From Paramyrothecium sp. XJ0827 (Eukaryota > Ascomycota > Sordariomycetes > Hypocreales > Stachybotryaceae), in contig JAJFPB010000002.1 in the NCBI GenBank assembly GCA_020881915.1, forward strand, positions 124,001-188,000: DNA of 64,000 nt, in the 5' to 3' direction. Below the pieces are notes generated by a model. That model ran no database searches. It saw nothing but the letters and a program-made list of their open reading frames with translations, and was not told where the DNA came from. The position numbers and the translations under genes are program-made. This document shows, piece by piece, positions 58,881-64,000 of this stretch (position 1 is its first letter; each line of letters starts with the position of its first letter).

Positions 58881-60701
58881 ATGGAACTCCTTATACCGGA
58901 AATTCTTGATATTATTCTCGGCTTTCTAGATACGCCAGACATCTCTCGACTTCTCCGGTGCAGCAAAATATTAACTCGTCGTCTAGAACCAATACTGTTT
59001 GCCTCGCCCTCAAACAGGGCCCAGGCCATGCGATGGGCATGCATGACAGGCAACTCGAGTACCGCGCAACGCGCCATTGCATACGGTGCTGACCCCAGCA
59101 TTGTGCAAAGGCGGCAGCGGACATGCAAGATTGCTGGCAGCGAGCGTCCAGCACGCGTGCTTACTCTGTACCTCGCAGCCAAGCATAGCCGGCCAGTCAT
59201 TTTCAGCGAGCTTATTCAACGTTTCGGTGCCAAGATGAATCCCGCACCGGAATTTACCGAGATCCTCGTGCAGGTCAAGAAGATTATGCACTGGCTATGC
59301 ATGCGACCCAACCTCCACGGGTGCCTGCAGACGGTCCTGGACCAGGGCATGGATCGGGAAATCAGAACCATGCACTGCAACGCAGCCGTATGGCCTTTGA
59401 TCTTGGCCGTCAGAGGCGGCGCCCCTCAGCACATCCTCCAACAGCTAAGCGATCGCAATGCCAGTAACCTGGACCAGAGGGTCTGCCGTTACCAGCACCG
59501 CAATGACAAAACACCACTATCAACGGCCATCTTGGATATTGGGGCCGATCGTATTGAGATGGTCAATTTTCTGGTCGACACTGGCGCTTCGATCCATGGC
59601 CCCCGTCACGGTGGCTTTCCGCCGTCCGCCAGCCCTACACACATTCCCGTGTTTGCCGCTGCCAGGGCCATGGCACTGGCGCCGGTGACCGACAGCTCTG
59701 GACGTGATTTGCTGAAGGCTTGCCTCGAACGTGGAGCCGATATCAATCAGCATGCATGCCAGCTGGGAGATGCCCGCCGCTATTGGGGTAACGAGGACTG
59801 GCTGTCGTTATCCGCATCCATACCAATCTGTTACTACACCACGCCTCTACTGGCATATTTGGAGTTTATTCCCACATGGACGTCTACTGAGATGCAGGCA
59901 CGCTTGGATGATGTTGACTTCCTGATTTCCAAAGGGGCACGAATTGGCAGTCCTTCCGAAGTACCACCCAAGGCATCTGCACCGGGCTACAATTGTCTGC
60001 CATCCCCCTCGCCCCTCGAGCTTCTCTTGGGGAAATGGGGTTTGCACAGAATCGCTGAGCCTAGCTTCGCCAACATGCTCATCTCACTCGCAGGGATGGG
60101 TGGCGCTGCGCTGCGTGAGGAGCAGCTTTTGTTGAATTACCAATGGCACAACAGTAAAAACAGCAGCGACGAGCAGATGAGACAAATCCTTGACGCCTGG
60201 AGGCGAATTGTGACGGCTGTGATTAAGAATATTTCCGAGTCAAATCCGAAACCGTCACAAAAGCTTGACCTCCTCCTGGGCGAACTCATCATAGGCAAGG
60301 CCCGGGCCATCTGGTACCGGACTATTACGCCAGACCTCGACGAGATGTATCTTCTCACCCTGAATACCCTGATAGAATCTGGCGCCGACATCAATGCACG
60401 AGACCCGAAATTAGGCAGCACCCCGTTGTATGCCGTTTGCGACTACTTCGGCACAATATCAATGGACTACGGCGTTTCGGACAGCTATGGGCTCACGGCG
60501 GATTGGGTCATCAGCCGACACCTGGGCCTTGTGAAGTTCCTCCTGAACCACGGCGCAGATCCAGCGAAGGTATGCTCGGAAGAGACGCCCACGGAGGCAT
60601 TGTTCCAAATGCGAGACATAGCCTCGCCATGTGGGGAGAAATTCATCCTGCAGGTTGAAAAGATCCTTCGGAAGGAAGAAGCTAGCAAAGGAACTATCTG
60701 A
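58881..60701 (+). CDS. F-box and ankyrin-repeat protein
   Basis: Single exon, 606 residues. The N-terminus (MELLIPEILDIILGFLDTPDISRLLRCSKILTRRLEPILF) is an F-box, which binds Skp1 in SCF ubiquitin ligases. Scattered ankyrin-like repeats follow: TALAYGADPS-type GADP at about residue 69, a KTPLSTAILD ... VNFLVDTGASIHG unit, LKACLERGADIN, LNTLIESGADINARDPKLGSTPLYAV and LVKFLLNHGADPAKV. This combination is common in filamentous fungi, where it presumably selects substrates for ubiquitination. The target is unknown. No introns or defects seen. Confidence 0.85.
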   Translation: MELLIPEILDIILGFLDTPDISRLLRCSKILTRRLEPILFASPSNRAQAMRWACMTGNSSTAQRAIAYGADPSIVQRRQRTCKIAGSERPARVLTLYLAAKHSRPVIFSELIQRFGAKMNPAPEFTEILVQVKKIMHWLCMRPNLHGCLQTVLDQGMDREIRTMHCNAAVWPLILAVRGGAPQHILQQLSDRNASNLDQRVCRYQHRNDKTPLSTAILDIGADRIEMVNFLVDTGASIHGPRHGGFPPSASPTHIPVFAAARAMALAPVTDSSGRDLLKACLERGADINQHACQLGDARRYWGNEDWLSLSASIPICYYTTPLLAYLEFIPTWTSTEMQARLDDVDFLISKGARIGSPSEVPPKASAPGYNCLPSPSPLELLLGKWGLHRIAEPSFANMLISLAGMGGAALREEQLLLNYQWHNSKNSSDEQMRQILDAWRRIVTAVIKNISESNPKPSQKLDLLLGELIIGKARAIWYRTITPDLDEMYLLTLNTLIESGADINARDPKLGSTPLYAVCDYFGTISMDYGVSDSYGLTADWVISRHLGLVKFLLNHGADPAKVCSEETPTEALFQMRDIASPCGEKFILQVEKILRKEEASKGTI

Positions 60702-61998
60702 GTGGCAAATGAAAAAGAGCTCGGTCTCGATTCGGCGTAGGTGCAACAAATAAATGCGATTGTGCCTCGGGATTCCATTGTCAGCTGTGAGCTACCAGGG
60801 GTATCGAATTCTATCGGCTGAATGGAACTCCCGAGAAATCACGCTTGACAATTTTGAGATCGTCTTGCGCCACTAAATGATAACCTAATGAGCCTATATC
60901 CCTTAGAGCGTTGCAAAACGGAAAAGTCCCTTAGGGCCCCATAGTACCCTTACTTAGCGCACACTACCCCTATGCACAAGAAATACCCTTTTTACCATAG
61001 ATCTAACTACTTCTCAAGTTCTACTTTATAGTGGGCGTAGCTATTGGTACTTCTTGTATAGGCGTATATAGCAGTTGGATAATGTTACTACATTTTCCGG
61101 ATTTTAATTAGACCAGATCTATGTCTTATAGAGATATCTGTGTTTTACGACATGCAAAGAGACAAAGGACTATGTCGGGTAGGGGTTCCCGATGTGGTTA
61201 AGTTTTCGTCGGAATTCGGCTCTACCAAATGCATGCAGGGTGCACACATCTCGCATTCATCCTTCGGACTTGGCCCATGCTTTTTTCCCCTTTTTGAAGG
61301 ATCTCGTGCGACGGGTCACGCAGCTCCGTAAGAATATGGGGCGAGTTGTGTGGAGGTTGAATTAAAGTGGTCAAATAAGATACGCGGGCCAATGAAGCAA
61401 AGTGGAGACGCCGCCCGTGGGCTCTGTCCAAGTAACGGTACATGACAGGGACAACGGCCGAAGCGGACCCGGCTAATGCTTGTCTTCTTGGGAAGCGAGC
61501 CGGAAGCGAGGGCGCTGCAGGGATTTGTTCCTGCATTCGATCGTGACGGAGGGGGACGCATTCTTTTCACGACTGATGTATGGTAGAGTGGTTTTCCAAG
61601 ACTTTGGCCGAGAGCAAATGAATATTTTTCCAATCGAAGGATTTGTTCAGCCTCGGCCAAATGGCAGGGTGTTCCATGATTCTAGACCGTCAGGGGGTAG
61701 CCAGGAGACACTGCAGATGGATGAACCTGTCTAGAAACTGGACGTGGCCTCCCGTATCTGCCTGCCTTGACCCGATGGGCCGGTCCTTGCCGAACAACGC
61801 TGCCAAGCGGAGATTGCCGCGCCCAGAAAGAGCTGGTTGAAATATTTTTGCATGTCATGCAGAAACTGCATATAAGAGATGGACGAACGACCCCTCAAGG
61901 TGACTTGACTCGTGCTCTTTACTGCTATCTCTTGATACAGATCCAACGAGGCATCCTCACGTTGTCTTCGGGTCCATTACCTGATAACACCGCCCATC
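60702..61998. other. Intergenic region before the LysM protein gene
   Basis: About 1.3 kb; AT-rich at 60.88-61.15 kb. Small frames between 61.2 and 61.8 kb have no recognisable domain. The right end is the promoter of the LysM gene, with a TATAA-like element near 61873. Confidence 0.35.
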
Positions 61999-63719
61999 AT
62001 GTTTGTCCAGTCTATTGCCCTCCTTGCGGCAGCTGTCCCGGCTTCGCTTGCTCGTCATGTCCCTCGCGATGCCACGGCACCTACCGTGACACCTGTCCCG
62101 GAAAGCGAGGGTAACAATATGATGCGCCTCATGGGCCCGACGCCGGAGCTCCCTTTGGCTCCTGGCACGCGTTCCGGCTGCGCTTGGTACGTTGATAACT
62201 ATGGCCAGGAGGAGTGCGAAGGGCTTGCCGAGTGGTGGGGCATCACCATGGAAGACTTCACGAGATGGGTAAGTTCGCATCGTCGCATAGCGTCCATTCT
62301 GGCTCACGGGATGGATCAAGGTGGGACATGAGGCATATACTAACTCGTCCATTGTAGAACCCCTCCGTCAAGGCCAATTGCGACGGCTTCGCTTCCGGAT
62401 ACGCCTACTGCGTAGAAGTCGTCGGCGAGCCTCCCGCCGGCAGCAGTACCACCAGCGCCGTTGCCGTCCCTAGCACGACGTCGTCCGTTCCCGCCTCAAC
62501 AACCTCTGCTGGCAACGGGATCCCCACCCCAGACCCCATCCAGCCTGGCATGGTCGGCAACTGTGACGCCTTCCACAAGGTCGTCACCAACGATGGTTGC
62601 CCGGCTATCGCGGCCAAGTACGGCATCAGCGTCCCCCAACTCATTTCCTGGAACCCCGAAATTGGTTCCACCTGCGGATCCTTGTGGCTTGACTACTACG
62701 TCTGCGTCAGCATCGTTGGCGTGGACCCGAAGCCTTCATCCACCACTACCGCCCCGGGCAACGGCGTCGCCACGCCTATGCCGACCCAGCCCGGTATGGT
62801 GACCAACTGCAACAAGTTCCACTGGATTAACAGTGCCAATGTTAAATGCGATGCCGTCATCGACTACCAGAAGATTTCTCGTGACGACTTCCTTAAATGG
62901 AATCCCACCGTTAAGAGCGACTGCAGCGGCATGCAAATTGGCGTCAACGTTTGCGTCGGTGTCATCGCTGAGGCACCCTCCCCATCTGCTACTCAGACGA
63001 CTGGCGGTAACGGCGTTGTAACCCCCCTACCTATCCAGCCTAGCATGGTCCCTAATTGCAATAAATTCCACTGGATTGCCAACGCCAACGTCAAGTGCGC
63101 CGATGTCATCAGCTACCAGAAGATCACTCTTACCGACTTTGCTAAGTGGAACCCTTCTGTTAACAGCGACTGTTCTGGCATGTGGGCCGCGGTCAACGTC
63201 TGTGTCGGTGTGATCGGCGGCTCTACTGCTCCTCCGCCGCCTTCGACTACTACAACTGCCGGCAATGGCATTCAGACGCCCCAGCCTACCCAGCCAGGTA
63301 TGGTTACCAACTGCAATAAGTTCCACTGGATCGCCAAGAACGTCAACTGTGATCAGGTCATCAGCTACCAGAAGATCACCCGTGCCGACTTCGTTAAGTG
63401 GAACCCTACTGTTAACAGCGACTGTTCTGGCATGTGGGCCGAGGTCAACGTCTGTGTCGGCGTTATTGGCGGCTCTACTGCTCCTCAGCCTTCGTCTACT
63501 ACAACTGCCGGCAATGGCATCCAGACTCCCCAGCCCATCCAGCCTGGCATGGTTAATAACTGCAAGAAGTTCCACTGGATTGCCAACTCCAATGTTAAAT
63601 GCCAGGATGTTATTAGCTACCAGAAGATCACCCTAGCTGACTTCTATAAGTGGAACCCTGGTGTTGGTGCTGACTGTAGGAATATGTGGGCTGGCGTGCA
63701 CCAGTGCGTTGGTGTTTAA
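61999..63719 (+). CDS. Secreted protein with six LysM domains (LysM effector type)
   Basis: Binds chitin or chitin oligomers outside the cell. Such proteins protect hyphae from chitinases or hide chitin fragments. Two exons, 61999-62268 and 62358-63719, give 543 residues. Signal peptide at 1-18 (MFVQSIALLAAAVPASLA). Six LysM units: the first spans the intron (CAWYVDNYGQEECEGLAEWWGITMEDFTRWNPSV); the others begin NCDAFHK or NC(N/K)KFHWI and end with WNP ... CVGV. Units 3-6 are close copies separated by Ser/Thr/Pro linkers with a repeated GNG-P-P-QPxMV segment. No catalytic domain. Its nearness to the subgroup-C chitinase matches the frequent pairing of such chitinases with LysM proteins in fungi. 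Confidence 0.93.
62760..63715 (+). repeat. Tandem LysM-linker repeat units
   Basis: Four consecutive units of about 235-250 bp, each coding for a Ser/Thr/Pro linker plus one LysM, are nearly identical at the nucleotide level in parts such as the stretch coding FHWI and ISYQKIT. This indicates recent tandem duplication or gene conversion within the gene. Confidence 0.75.
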
Positions 63720-64000
63720 CTGGAGGCACTTAGTATTTAAAAAGTCACTAGTTATTTCAAAACTCCTACAACACGATCATACATACTCCTTCGAAGTGAT
63801 GGTTTCCAGGTGAAATGGCAAGTTGCGACCCCAGGCATCGACAACTAATACCAGACTGAGCGGCATTTCCATACAAAGTCGTTCCTGCGCTCAGAACATG
63901 AATGCCAGTTGGTACTTGATTATTGATCGGATTTGGGGATCCACGGCATGCAGTGCGGAGGCGATGGCAAAAGCTTGTGGCTCTGGTGTGTGTGAGTTAG
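63720..64000. other. 3' flank of LysM gene
   Basis: The last 281 bp hold no recognisable gene. Confidence 0.4.

Noticed and set aside
63027..63575. 182-residue minus-strand repetitive frame
   Set aside because: Antisense shadow of the LysM repeats.

Overview
The window is a piece of a filamentous ascomycete genome. The evidence is short GT-AG introns (about 40-110 nt) with CTAAC/CTGAC-like branch points, two Zn2Cys6 regulators, a highly reducing polyketide synthase, many P450s, LysM and hevein-type chitin-binding proteins, and transposon relics whose Trp codons have become stops, as repeat-induced point mutation (RIP) produces. A Sordariomycete, perhaps Hypocreales, is my inference from gene content only. 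All exon models were worked out by hand from splice signals and reading frame.

Left part (1-28.2 kb): a secondary-metabolite cluster. A highly reducing type I PKS (minus strand, cut by the window edge) and a type III PKS (plus strand) diverge from one 536-bp promoter. Next come a CYP52-like P450 and a FAD-dependent phenol-type halogenase, again divergent, and an MFS exporter. After a transposon-filled gap (12.3-18.8 kb) follow a translation elongation factor 1-beta gene, an O-methyltransferase, a second P450 divergent from a UbiA-type membrane prenyltransferase/terpene cyclase, and an AflR-like Zn2Cys6 regulator. A 12-bp palindrome, TCGG-N4-CCGA, lies in the promoters of all these biosynthetic and transport genes, three times in tandem before the methyltransferase. 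A near-perfect copy also lies before the elongation factor gene. I read this as one regulon: the HR-PKS supplies an alkyl starter, the type III PKS turns it into an alkylresorcinol or alkylpyrone, and the product is oxidised, chlorinated, O-methylated and perhaps prenylated, then exported. The elongation factor may be a resistance or co-regulated gene.

Middle part (28.2-48.7 kb): mostly decayed DNA. It holds relics of a Pth11/rhodopsin-like receptor, a chimeric P450, a FAD monooxygenase, a second P450 and a BBE-type FAD oxidase. Intact genes are a small cysteine-rich secreted peptide, a short-chain dehydrogenase, a second Zn2Cys6 regulator and a DUF7136-like secreted protein. A truncated chitinase-like N-terminus is also present. 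This looks like an old, partly dead metabolic cluster.

Right part (48.7-64 kb): a frameshifted serine-hydrolase relic, an intact GMC oxidoreductase, a large subgroup-C (killer-toxin-like) GH18 chitinase with LysM and hevein domains, a secreted protein of unknown function with a probable GC-AG intron, an F-box/ankyrin protein and a six-LysM secreted protein. The chitinase and the multi-LysM protein form a chitin-handling neighbourhood.
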